DNA from: Nematostella vectensis
Lineage: Eukaryota; Cnidaria; Anthozoa; Actiniaria; Edwardsiidae
Direction of reading: 5' to 3'
Assembly (NCBI RefSeq): GCF_932526225.1
Contig: NC_064036.1
Coordinates: forward strand, 15,617,181-15,681,180
Length of the DNA: 64,000 bases
A program made the translations under genes and the position numbers. A model generated the notes under the pieces. The model had not been told where the DNA came from. It did not search any database and worked only from the letters and a program-made list of their open reading frames with translations. Below, one piece after another: positions 1-11,080 of this stretch (position 1 is its first letter; every line of letters starts with the position of its first letter).

Positions 1-86
1 GTTTTGCCTAACTGATTTTTTTCTATATAATTTTGCCTAACTTTTCTATGATTATACTTTTGCTAATATTTTTCTATATTCCTTAG

Positions 87-174
87 GGCCAAGAGAATGA
101 GTGCAACACGCCATGTTACGATAACATTTACGAGATCTGCGGGGGAAATAGCGCATTCTCCCAGTATTGGACGG
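87..174 (+). CDS. Exon encoding the C-terminal half of an upstream WSC domain
   Basis: Acceptor CCTTAG precedes 87 and donor GTATGT follows 174. The peptide contains NECNTPCYDN, then EICGGNSAFSQYW, the usual end of a WSC domain. The N-terminal half would lie before the window. Unlike the downstream WSC exon, this domain is split by an intron. Confidence 0.75.
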
Positions 175-3109
175 GTATGTTACTATGGCGTGTTTCTAAA
201 ACACGTTTATTAGGTTTATATTGCATCAGTATCTCTCCAAGCAGGTTTTTACAAATCGTCTCATATACCATTAACGTATCATGATTATAATTAAGGGACG
301 TGTGGAGAGAAAAATGCAGGGAGGGAGGGGTCCAACAGTCATTTACTGGCCTCTGATTAGTTTGGAAATTAATTTTCTCACATTCTAAGCCATTCCTGAG
401 CTCATATGAATAATTCACTAGACCTAAACTTTTTCTTTCTAGATACACTGAAAATTCATAATTAAATACTTATTTATTATAGTAGTCACGTAAGTGGTTA
501 CCCTCGTATAAGCAGGGTGGGGGTCAGGACCCCTTGGATACCCCTTGGATTAAATTTTAAACGTCGTATTTTTCAGGTATCGTTACTACGAGGCCAAATC
601 TTAAGACAGGCGCTCGTAAGTATAACCACAAGCATATATACTAATACCACTGATGGGTTTTCTTACGCAACTTGATAGGCAATTTTTATACCAACAATTT
701 TTAAATGTTGGTAGATGCGCGCAAACACTGGATTCCGAGGTACGGAGAGTTGCCGTGGGCCGCCATCATGGCAGGTAGGAACTTTCCCTGGGGTTATTTG
801 GGCTTTTTATAGGTGACTTAACCAGGGGCTATTATAGGTGAATTCACCTTGGGCTATTATAGGTGAATTCACCTTGGGCTATTATAGGTGAATTCACCTT
901 GGGCTATTATAAGTGACTTAACCTGGGGCTATTATAGGTGACTTAACCTGGGGCTATTATAGGTGAATTCACCTTGGGCTATTATAGGTGACTTAACCTG
1001 GGGCTATTATAGGTGACTTAACCTGGGGCTATTATAGGTGAATTCACCTTGGGCTATTATAAGTGACTTAACCTGGGGCTATTATAGGTGACTTAACCTG
1101 GGGCTATTATAGGTGAATTCACCTTGGGCTATTATAAGTGACTTAACCTGGGGCTATTATAGGTGAATTCACCTTGGGCTATCATAAGTAACTTCTCCTG
1201 GGGCTATTATAGGTGAATTAACCTGGGGCTATTATAGGTGACTTCTCTTGGAGCTTTTATAGGAGAATTCACCTGGTGCTATTATAAGTGACTTCTCCTC
1301 GGACTATTATATGCGACTTCTCATGGGGCTATTATAGGTGACTTCTCCTGGGTATTTTATAGATGACTTCTCCTGGGGCTTTTATAGATGACTTCTCTTA
1401 GGGCTATTATATTAGTGTATATTGCATATATATATGCATATTGTTAAAAAGGGACGGTTCTTTCTCTTGTGCTAATTTGCAAAAACGGTCGCCAGTAAAA
1501 ATCGGCCCGAAAACTGCGAATACAGAGAATAAGCGGAGAATGTTTATTGTCCTCCGATGAGCGAACCTAATGAGACTTGATTCCATTTGACTGTTTGAGT
1601 ATCTCCCGTGTGGGCCAGAACAAACATTCCATACATATTTTTGGTTTTACTTTTACGCTGCAAATGACATGGCTGCTAGGCAGGTGCAGGGTGTGTTCGC
1701 AACTCCCCTACCCCCCCCCCCCCCCTCCCAACTTCCTCTTGGCCGCCAAAACTGGGTAATTTCTTATAAAATGGTAGTAGTCAAATATAATTCTTTTCCC
1801 ATATCATAGCTATTACTACAACTGCCCCTGCCCCTTTCCCTAAGCAAATTCTGGTTACGCGCCCGTTACGCATAATCAGATGAAAGTTGCAGTAGCTCCC
1901 TTCCCTTCTCCCCCTCTCCCCTTCTCCCTCTCCCCCTCTCCCCCTCTCCCCCTCTCCCCCTCTCCCCCTCTCCCCCTCTCCCCCTCTCCCCCTCTCCCCC
2001 TCTCCCCCTCTCCCCCTCTCCCCCTCTCCCCCTCTCCCCCTCTCCCCCTCTCCCCCTCTCCCCCTCTCCCCCTCTCCCCCTCTCCCCCTCTCCCCTTACT
2101 GACAAAGACTCGCCTTGTAGCCAGTGAAAGAATGATAGCCAGCCAGCAGTGGGAGTGGGACCCTTACACTCGAACATGGCACAAGGCGGAGCTTATCCCG
2201 CCACAGTGGCCTGGGGCTCAGGGTCAACTGCGTACTGTCACGTGGCACGGATCGCCTGTAACACGGAATGGGTGGACTTGGAATGGACGCAACTGGTGGC
2301 CCGGTAAGATTCCACTCTTTTGCTATGCTTGGATTTGTAAACCATTACAGGCCGTAGCAAAGGGTTGGGTACTGGGGGCACGTGTGCTACCAATATGTTC
2401 AAAAATAATAAGGAAATGGCCAGTAGGGGTGTGGCTGTACCCCTACTGTTTAATGCTTTTGTATTACGCCCCCTCCATATTTCCAGGCCGACTACATCTC
2501 TACACCTCTTGATTCTTTGTGGTTACAATTTAAATCTGGAAAAAGCAATTCATCCTACCTTTCCAAACTTCCTTTTATATATGTTATCACATCGCTATAA
2601 ATTTTGAGTAAAATTAGGACTTTCAAACATCGTGAAATTATTGCATCTTTTGGTGTTCAAGACACTATTTCATGCTTTTATTTACTGTCCTTTCAGGACG
2701 CGACACTGGCACAAATTTGCACGCGCAATAGAACGTGCGCAGAACACAGTCCTGCTTAAAAATTACTGAAATAGCATTTTTGTAAACTAAGAATCTTCAT
2801 CTTTTTGTGATAGCTTACAAAGGAACCGCGACATTTTCATCTGGCCAAATTACCATTATGTTTACCTTCCGCTTCGCCTGAAGTACAGGAACTTCTTCCA
2901 CGTTCAAAGGATTAGCGATTATTATAGACAGCGACTTAACAGTTCATTCTTAACGCACATGGTTGTGGTATCGTAGATGCAAGGATGCAGAGAGCTGCGC
3001 ACCGAGGGGACTCAAGGGGCACATTATTGGGAGCAACTAAAGCCCCTCCACCAAATATGGTGTATGACTACAGGAGACGACAGTATGTGGGTACGCAGTG
3101 AAGTGTTAT

Positions 3110-3147
<38 letters not shown>

Positions 3148-6100
3148 CCATCATCATCATCATTATCACCATTACTTTTATCATTTTCATTCAACATCAT
3201 TTCATTTATATACTCAGCGGTTAACCACGTCCAAGCGCAGCCACGCCAATACAATACTTGGAGCGCGTCAAGTGGCCTGGTGTCTGATCGGACACAGAAC
3301 CAGCCTACTGGTGAGTAATCATCTGTCTTTTGTATAACAGGACTGCGTCAGGGGCGTAGCCAGGGGGTGGCCTAGCCCCCCCTTCTAGCAGCCAAATATA
3401 CAGTAAATGTATGAGAAATTATCTAAAATACAGGAGAAAATGCCTTGAAAGTCCCTTTTGGGCCCCCTCCTGTTAAAACTCCTGGCTACGCCGCTGTGCG
3501 TGAGTGTCAAAGTATATGACTGATATATCTTTTTTTACCTTTGTAGCAACCTCAAAAAAAAGACCGCTGACGGAAAATCTTATATTGGAGAAGCTTGCTG
3601 GTGAATCTAAAAGCCTTATCTTGAGTTATACTATCTATCCAATTTACCCCTAGGAAGACCTTGTTTTATCTTGAGAAAACTAAATTTACCTACCCCAGTG
3701 GTGTATCGAAGCCATCAAGTCAATAAGCCTTGTACTGTTTTAATTCCTTTTGTAATTTTTGCTATTGGTATTTTCATCTCTTGTTTGTTCCTACTTGATG
3801 TCTGCTTACCGTGTCCCAGATCGGATGGATCACGTTAAATGGAGTCAGCTGGCGCACTTTCCGACATTCACAGATGCTGTCCATCATCTCCCAGAGGGTA
3901 AGTATAAGCTACCTCCACCCCTACAATTAAGTATCTCTGTATTTCTCTCCCACAATGTACAGCAACACATCCACGCAGCCCTCCCCGCATGATAAGGGAC
4001 AAAATCTACTTACCCCCTCCCTACAAGGAAAGTGACAAACTCTATCAGCCTTCTTTACAAGATAACGGACAAACCTCAAACTCCCCCACCCCTATTCTTC
4101 CATAATGTGCAAGCCAGGACCACCGAGTCAGGGGTTTTCATGCACCCCCTTCTTTAAAATCTCAGCATCAACCGAATTCCGCTACTTGGGCTGTTACGCG
4201 GACAAACCCAACCACGACCTGCCAGTCTTCGTCCCTGTCAAACCGCTGACAGTCAAGGCATGCGCACTCAAGTGCCGCGCGGGCGGTTACTCAGTAGCTG
4301 GTGTCCAGTCCTCGTGGAGTTGTTATTGCGGGAACACATACAGTAGATACGGACGCTTGAAAGAAGATAAGTGCGATATGAGATGCGGGGGAGACAGCAA
4401 AGAGAAGTGTGGTGGAGTTAGCACCAATTCCGTCTATTTTACAGGTGGGTTAGACCCCAGAACAATATTTACACTTTAGATATGTTCGTCATAGGCAAGC
4501 CAAGACGATGGTTGTCCATCTTTTTTGTGCTCTTGACATTCCATGCCCTTTTTTGAGGGGGGTTCTCTGAAAGAACTGTGTTTTGTAGCATAAGGTCAAA
4601 CAAGTTTTGCCTGTTTGGTTAACTGGTAAAACACAAATCAGCACCAGTCTACAGTACTTTGTTATTAATAACCGCTGTTCGTCTCCTTTTATTACATTAT
4701 CAGGTATTGGAGCTGCAGTCCCGATTCCACCTAAGGTTCCTGGTAAGAAATTAGTAACCACCCTTAAAGTTAAAGGTTTGTTTTAAGCTTATCATTGATT
4801 AGACCGGTATTTTTGAATTTTATTTTCAGTCTCGAGGAAGACCTCTGCTTCCAAAACACTGGTAAAACAGCTTGCTATGATGACGACAAACACAAGCTCT
4901 GGAAAACTAACCGTATTATATACGGCATCCTCAAAACACACCTCTAAGAATGGAACAACACAACAAGCAGCACATACAAATGTTGAAACCAGCTCCAAAA
5001 ACAATACAGACACTCTACATCCCAAAATGATACCTAAAAAAGATAACAATACTTTGAAACATGGACACCAAGTGCTTAGAAAAACTAAGAACCACACAAA
5101 GACACCACAACAAGCCAAGAAAAAGAGGATAAAACACACAAAAAGCTCGTCTGCTGATTCTAGTGATGACTACGAAGTTGAATCGATTAAAGTGAAGGTA
5201 AACTTCTCAGAGTTGAAGAAAGCTTTGCAGACATTTTCACCCGAGATTCTGAGAAAAGTTAAACACGACTTAGAAAAGATGGAGCGCGAAAAGAAATTGG
5301 GAGAAAAAGAGAAGAAAAAGAAGGTGAAAGTTCTTCTTGATGAGACAATAAGCGTCCAAGAGAATGCTTTAAAAGAAGAGCTAAAGTTACTGCAGCAAAA
5401 AGCCAATAAAGTAAAGGGGAAATTACACGAGTTGAAGACAACAAATGTAAAATTAGTCAAACCTAAAAATATACTTGGAGCTAAAGTGGAACACGACTCA
5501 GTGGAAGGGAGACAGAAAGGTAAGGGGAATACAACCCATCAGTCTCATGCAAGCACGTCCTCAGGTGATGTGAAAGGATCTAACAAGGTGCACCTGGAAC
5601 ATGTGACGACAATCAAGTCGAACGATAACAAGACGAGTGGGATAAATTTAGTAAACAAATCTCGTAGTCAGGACCCCAGAGTTGAGAAGTCAGGTCCTGA
5701 AATGACATCTAAACATGAAGCACCCGTGCGCTCCCACAATGCATCTGTCCTTCATAATAGGAACTCAGCCATGAAGAACGTTCATCACCTCCAACCACAG
5801 AAGACCAAGGTCGTGAAATCTACTGGTGGATCTGTACAAAATACTAAGAAGACTACCAAAATGGTTAAAGGTGCTACTCTAAAAAGGAAAAGGCCTGGAA
5901 TTAAAGCTTTGAGTAAACAAACACCCGAGAAGCATTTGAAATCTGGAAAGAAAGTTGAAAAGTCCATAAGTCCATCTTTACAGTTGTTGAGTCTCAGGAA
6001 AAATGGTGCCAAGAGGCCATTAACTGTAAAACCAATAGCTAGACTCAGCCCGCAAAGCATCAAGGCTAAAACGATTGAAAAGATCTCACAGCATAACAGA

Positions 6101-9007
6101 AACAAAAATGCCAAAAAGCCACGACTTAAACAACAACAGAGTAAAGATAAAGCATCGAAGGGGCAAGTTCTGCACAAAGATAAAATATCAAATTCAAATA
6201 CAAACAATTTATCAAGGCTTCCTTCTCAGATTAAAGCTATGAGAGAGAATAAAGCTTCAAATAGTTTATCCAAACAGATTTTGGACAACAGGGTACGCAA
6301 GTTTGATGAGAAAGTTAAGCCCATTCATCATGATAGACTTGTAAACGTTTCCAGTACCGACATAAAAGACCACGCTGTCGAAAAGGAAACGAGAGGAAAA
6401 GTGGATAGCGAGAAAGAAGTAGGTAAATCCAATCATGATGACGCAAAGCCTAAAGTGATACCGAAAGAGAAGAAAAAGAACGGCAACGGGACAACTACTA
6501 TGAAAGAAGCATCGGAGGGTGTTAGCAACAAACATGTTCCACATTCTAGAGAGCCAACAAAAAATATAGATACAAGTAAACATGATCCAGACCTATCTAG
6601 TAAAGGTTCTACGTCGAAAAACAAAATTTCTTCAGTACGAAATGGCGATCATGATAGACTAGTAAACGTTTCCAATACCGACATAAAAGACCACACTGTC
6701 GAAAAGGGAACGAGAGGAAAAGTGGATAGCGAGAAAGAAGTAGGTAAATCCAATCATGATGACGCAAAGACTAAAGTGATACCAAAAGAGAAGAAAAAGA
6801 ACGGCAACGGGACAACTACTATGAAAGAAGCATCGGAGGGTGTTAGCAACAAACATGTTCCACATTCTATAGAGCCAACAAAGAATATAAACACAAGTAA
6901 AAATGATCCAGACCTATCTAGTAAAGGTTCTACGTCGAAAAACAAAATTTCTTCAGTACGGAATGGCGATCATGATAGACTTGTAAACGTTTCCAGTACC
7001 GACATAAAAGACCACGCTGTCGAAAAGGAAACGAGAAGAAAAGTTGATAGCGAGAAAGAAGTAGGTAAAGCCAATCATGATGACGCAAAGCCTAAAGTGA
7101 TACCAAAAGAGAAGAAAAAGAACGGCAACGGGACAACTATGAAAGAAGCATCGGATGATGTTAGCAACAAACATGTTCCACATTCTATAGAGCCAACAAA
7201 GAATATAAACACAAGTAAAAATGATCCAGACCTATCTACTAAAGGTTCTACGACGAAAAACAAAGTTTCTTTATTACCAAATGTCGACACAGATCCTAAT
7301 AAAGATGGATCTGAGCTCCCTGCGGATGATGCTAGCCTAACTGAAAACCCTCGAGTCTCGGAGGACTTTCCTGAGAACAAGTCAGAGTTACCCAACATAA
7401 ACCCTGATGACATTAAGGCCCCGCAAGACGATAAAGATTTTCCTAAGGACACACCTGAGCCGACTGATGATAATTCTATATCATCAAATGATGAGTCAAT
7501 GTTGCCTAAAGACGATTTAGACTTCTCCAGAGACAAGGACTCAGACTCAATTAGTGACAGCCCTAAGGTCTTACCAGATGGTATAAGTAAACCTGATAAG
7601 GTAGAGCAAATGGTTTCCGATGACAACGGAGCATCGGCCTCTGGAAAAACCGTAAGTGACCATAGCATGGAAAAGATCAAAGGTGTCAATTCGGGAGAGG
7701 GGGGAGATGGTAATAAAGGTAAAGGTCCAGTGAAAATGCCCAAGAGCCCTACAAATGGTGTAAAGGCCAGTAAAGATTTGAGTAAAGGTGAAGATCTTTG
7801 GAAGAAACCAGATGGCTCTGGTTCTTTGCCAAGCAGCGCGCTAACAGCGGAGGATATTCAACGAGTAAGAAACCTGATGCTACATGGGTCAGGGATGATA
7901 GAAGTGGACTCAAAAGATGATGACACGAGTTATATGTACTTTCCAGAGCCAGGAGATCCCGCTAAACCTGGGCCAGACTTAAACGCTTCTTCACTATTAA
8001 AGGAACCGTCACTAGCCAAGGTCTCCTTACTTGACAAAGAGCCATCACTCCAAAAAGACTCATCACTTGTAAAGGGGTCATTACCCGCAAATGACTCGTC
8101 ACTCGACAAAGACTCGTCACTCGTTATAGAATCAACATTAGCGAAGGACTCGTTATTCTCAAATAACTCTCCAGTTTTTGAAGACTCCTTGGTACAAAAG
8201 GACTCTTCACTTAGTAACATAGCTCAACAAAACCTGGTGCATGCTTTAAATGATATGGACAACACAACCCAGCTTAACACAAGTGGTATCAAATTGAATG
8301 GCTCTAAGACCCTTAATAATGGTATCCTCAGAAAACTTTCAAACGAAGTGCAAGTCGTCCCGTCTAATGTTTTAAAACCCGAAAACTCATTTTCAGGTCA
8401 AACTGCGCTTAACAGCTCTCTTCCTTCGGCTTCCTTGATTTCAACAACAATTGGTGTCAATCTACCAGGAAAACAAAGTCATCTTGACCATTCATCGAAT
8501 GCAATCGAGAGGCGGTCCGGTATACCGAAACAAAACATGGGTCATGCGCATGATAGTGTTTTGAAGGGTGGCATGCGTACGCACATGCTACTGACGGAAG
8601 TGGTTGACAGATCACCAAGGAAACTCCCGCCAAAATTCGAAATGACGCCAAAAGACAAGCAGCACAAAGCACACAGTAAATGGGACATCATAGCGAGTTA
8701 CCGGAAATCTGCGGCAGTATCTAATAACGATATCACAACTAGAGGTATTGCTCCTGTAAACAAAGTTGGGAGCCACAGAAAAACTAAGGGAAATAAATAT
8801 CATAGTATATCTGAACGCAGGCTAGGAAAGCCACACATTGGAAGAAAAACTCTAGCGGTTAAAAAAATTGACAAAGATGATGATAATGATGATGGGACCG
8901 ATGAGGTTGTCAAGCAAACATTTGATGACTACGGATCCAGGAATGAGGTTGTATGGCACGGCAACCGAATCCAGGAGCGTTCTAGTGAGGCGGAAGAAAG
9001 TTGGTAG
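87..9007 (+). CDS. WSC-domain secreted protein with long lysine-rich repetitive tail (5' end outside window)
   Basis: Spliced by eye; exons 87-174, 577-615, 715-774, 2121-2303, 2977-3090, 3218-3310, 3547-3600, 3820-3897, 4166-4444, 4704-4742, 4830-9007. Every junction has AG and GT, all internal introns are phase 1, no stop interrupts, and the sum is 5205 nt, an exact 1735 codons including the TAG. The first exon is the C-terminal half of a WSC domain (CYDNIYEICGG then FSQYW); 4166-4444 is a complete WSC domain (RYLGCYADKPNHDLP, then CYCGN and CGG). Between them are short Trp- and Pro-rich exons of no recognised family. WSC domains are Cys-rich extracellular, carbohydrate-associated modules, so a secreted or surface protein is inferred. 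No membrane segment is visible in the tail. The start, signal peptide and any earlier WSC domains lie upstream. Function unknown; matrix or surface-coat role is a guess. Confidence 0.8.
783..1411. repeat. 25-bp minisatellite in an intron of the WSC gene
   Basis: About 25 tandem copies of a 25-bp unit, GGGCTATTATAGGTGACTT followed by AACCTG, alternating with a second form that contains the perfect palindrome AGGTGAATTCACCT. The two forms are arranged in short higher-order runs, and copies diverge toward the right end. It starts just after the donor of exon 715-774. Confidence 0.93.
1902..2096. repeat. (CTCTCCCC)n polypyrimidine array next to a splice acceptor
   Basis: Nearly perfect 8-bp repeat of CTCTCCCC for about 190 bp, all pyrimidine on the + strand. 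It ends about 25 bp before the AG at 2119-2120 that starts exon 2121-2303, so it acts as or replaces the polypyrimidine tract. It also opens artificial frames on both strands (PSPPLPLS repeats), which are not genes. Confidence 0.9.
2354..2489. repeat. Dispersed repeat, 'CCGTAGCA' family, copy 1
   Basis: The segment from GCCGTAGCAAAGGG through GGCCAGTAGGGGTGTGGC to TTCCAGGCC resembles, on the opposite strand, the repeat at 12197-12358 and the one at 15323-15466. It lies in an intron of the WSC gene. It is probably a non-autonomous DNA element; no clear target duplication was found. Confidence 0.55.
3111..3172. repeat. (ATC)n microsatellite
   Basis: About 20 ATC trinucleotides with small interruptions, in the intron just upstream of the acceptor at 3216-3217. 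The His-rich and Asp-rich frames on either strand are artefacts of it. Confidence 0.92.
3349..3496. mobile_element. 148-bp MITE with CAGGGGCGTAGCCAGG-type termini, copy 1
   Basis: Terminal inverted repeats CAGGGGCGTAGCCAGG on the left and CCTGGCTACGCCGCTG on the right, flanked by TGCGT on both sides (3344-3348 and 3497-3501). The interior matches, inverted, the element at 20049-20204. Termini of this kind are typical of hAT-like non-autonomous elements; the 5-bp duplication is read directly. Confidence 0.8.
4166..4444 (+). CDS. Exon encoding a complete WSC domain
   Basis: The exon opens after a pyrimidine-rich acceptor with ASTEFRYLGCYAD, the classic WSC start, and continues through VKACALKCRAGGYSVAGVQ, SSWSCYCGN and the closing CGG...VYFTG. 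Eight cysteines are present in family spacing. Phase 1 on both sides makes it a symmetric, shuffle-ready module. It matches in layout the half domain at 87-174, so the protein has at least two WSC domains. Confidence 0.88.
4830..9007 (+). CDS. Terminal exon of the WSC gene: coiled coil, three 107-aa repeats, acidic and Ser-Leu-rich tail
   Basis: A single 4178-nt exon. Order: basic Lys/Thr/His-rich start; a charged coiled-coil-like stretch at about 5200-5460 rich in Lys and Glu with heptad-spaced Leu; a long basic disordered stretch; three tandem repeats beginning at 6332, 6653 and 6974 (321, 321 and 318 nt), each opening with DRLVNV and containing KVIPKEKKKNGNGTT; an acidic Asp/Pro/Ser region near 7290-7600; short repeats of the form SSLxKDSSL at 7985-8220; and a basic C-terminus ending in EESW. 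The three repeats are nearly identical at DNA level, so the expansion is recent, and the third has lost one Thr codon. Composition is strongly disordered, with almost no Cys after the WSC domain. Antisense open frames here are shadows of this exon. Confidence 0.85.
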
Positions 9008-10520
9008 TGTGTTATTTTGTGATATGTATCATCAAAATACACTCCTTACGACTTGTGGCGGAAGAGCTTCTATAAAGGTACAAAATCTTCATTTCTAGCC
9101 CCCTTTAAAGAACAAGAAATGCAAGGACAGAAAAGACAGAAATGAAATGTTCTCTAGTGGCCACAAGGGAACCATGCCCTCGGGAAAACAAGTTGCCTTG
9201 CTTGTTTTACTTTTAACAATCCTACGAAAGACGGATTTCTGGGAGAACGCTAGGGGCAAAAGAAGATGACGGTTCTCCAAGGAGGCATGATGAAAGGTCG
9301 TCTAACGATTACAGCGCGAAAGAGAGTCATGTTATTCTCCTTGAATTAACAGACGCCTAAATTGTATAAAACCGGTCAGAAGAGACGTTTAAAACTAGCT
9401 TCATCTTTGGAATGGATGAAACAATACACTTTTTCAGTGGAACCTCTAAAGGACACCGTTAGGACCATGGCCTAATGGACCTATTGCCGAAAATCAAAAT
9501 TTTGGAAAAATTCCGCTGTTCACGGAATATTATTTTCTTTATGGAGGTCCGCTGCACTGTACAACAAAACAACAAATTTTTTCTGCTAAACTTTTCTTCT
9601 CACATGCATAAATTACAAACAAACAAAAATCTCGACTATTATACTTATAATATCATGTTGCTTTATCCCGATACAAATACACACTGCTGCAAAAAGTTTG
9701 AGCAGTATATTTTTCCCTTTAGAAATGGAGTATAACTCAGGGGTTGGTATGCTTTTTCTTAAAAAAAGGAATTGTGTCAAAATAAGAGAGTATATCCTTC
9801 ACCATTATTTCTCTAGAGACCCAGACCCATAGCTATTTGTGTCTCATGGTTTGCACCATTTCTCTGTTTGGCTTTCATGGGGGAAGCTGGGCTTACGGGC
9901 GCTCCTTTTGATGGACCTTCCCCCAGGTGCCCATACCCCCGTTTGACCCAATCATCCAATCAAAAACCAGGAGCCCACATAATTGACAGGTCCATTAGCG
10001 ACCTCGCCTCTAGGGTATTCAAGGCGTCAAAATATAGTGAGGAGTGAATAAGAACCCGTCATCGTACGCTGCCACCAATACAAGGCTATTGAGGGGAAGT
10101 TAATTGATGAAAGGGTGACGAAAACTGAAAGATCGTGTCAAGCATTATCACTTTAAAGCAGGGAGTATGAAATACCGCTCCTTTTGTCAGAGATTCGTTC
10201 ATTGTAAAGACAGTAATGCTAGCCTCTTCCATGAAATTATTTCTTTGAAGGATTGTCAGGCTCACAAAGCAGGAAAATTTCATACCTTCATTTTAATATT
10301 CTTGTTTTTTTATTTTCGTATTTTGTTCGTATTTACCTTAGATCATGTGCGGATCAACGTTCATTTGACAGTGCAAACACAATCAACCATTACCAACGCT
10401 ACAAAAAATGCACCCTGTTAAAACAACCAAAAAAAATTAGGTTATTTAATTAAAGACTTTAATTTAGAAGGAATATTAGTTGACCGCATTTTGCATATTC
10501 CATGTTTTGTGGTGTGTGAC
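9008..10520. other. Intergenic stretch, no gene seen
   Basis: Downstream of the WSC gene. Short frames occur on both strands but none has domain, splice or codon support. A weak inverted pair, CTAATGGACCT near 9471 and AGGTCCATTAG near 9987, may mark an old element of about 530 bp. No AATAAA close to the WSC stop was found. Confidence 0.5.
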
Positions 10521-10527
10521 TAAATCA

Positions 10528-11080
10528 CAACCCCTTTCCTTTCCTTTCCTATTCTTTCATTTCATTTCATTTCCTTCCCTTTCCTTTCTGTTCCGTCCCG
10601 TTTGCTTTCCTTTTCGTTCCTTTCGTTCCGTTCCGTTCCGTTCATTGCCATGCCTTTATTTTCCTTTCTTTTTCCTTCCGTTGCTTTCTTTTCTTTTCCG
10701 TTCCTTGCCTTTCTTTTTTCCTTTCCGTTCTGTTCCTTGCCATGCCTTTCCTTTGTTTCCGTTCCGTTCCGTTCCTTGCCATGCCTTTCCGTTCCATTCC
10801 CTTGTGTTCCTTGCCTTTTCTTTCTTTTCCTTTCCTTTCTTTTTTTTTCCTTTCTTTTCTTTTCTTTTCATTTCCTTTCCATTTCTTTCCTTTCCGTTCC
10901 TTCCCATGTCTTTCCTTTACTTTCCTTGCCGTTCCGTTCCTTTCCTTTCCTTTCTTTACCATTACTTTCCTTTACTTTTATCTTTGACTTAAGTTCCTTT
11001 GCTTTCACCTTTCAACCGTTCTTCTATTCTTTCATTCTATTCCTTCATTTTTTTTCCTTTTTTCCTTTCTTTCAAAATCT
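10528..11080. repeat. TTTCC/TTCCG-type polypyrimidine tract
   Basis: About 550 bp of imperfect pentamers (TTTCC, TTCCG, CCTTG) with almost no purines on the + strand. The Phe/Pro/Ser-rich plus frames and Lys/Glu/Arg-rich minus frames through it are low-complexity artefacts. Long homopurine-homopyrimidine tracts of this kind can form triplex DNA. Confidence 0.9.

Noticed and set aside
1880-2512. Open frame of 210 codons with PSPPLPLS repeats
   Set aside because: Its first part is the CTCTCCCC array in an intron. Only 2121-2303 of it is kept as a phase-consistent exon.
2696-2755. Candidate exon after CCTTTCAG
   Set aside because: In the phase required by the neighbouring exons it hits TAG after eleven codons.
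7075-7743. 222-codon minus-strand frame and several other antisense frames between 4792 and 8803
   Set aside because: They lie opposite the large WSC-gene exon, inherit its repeats, and have no domain of their own.
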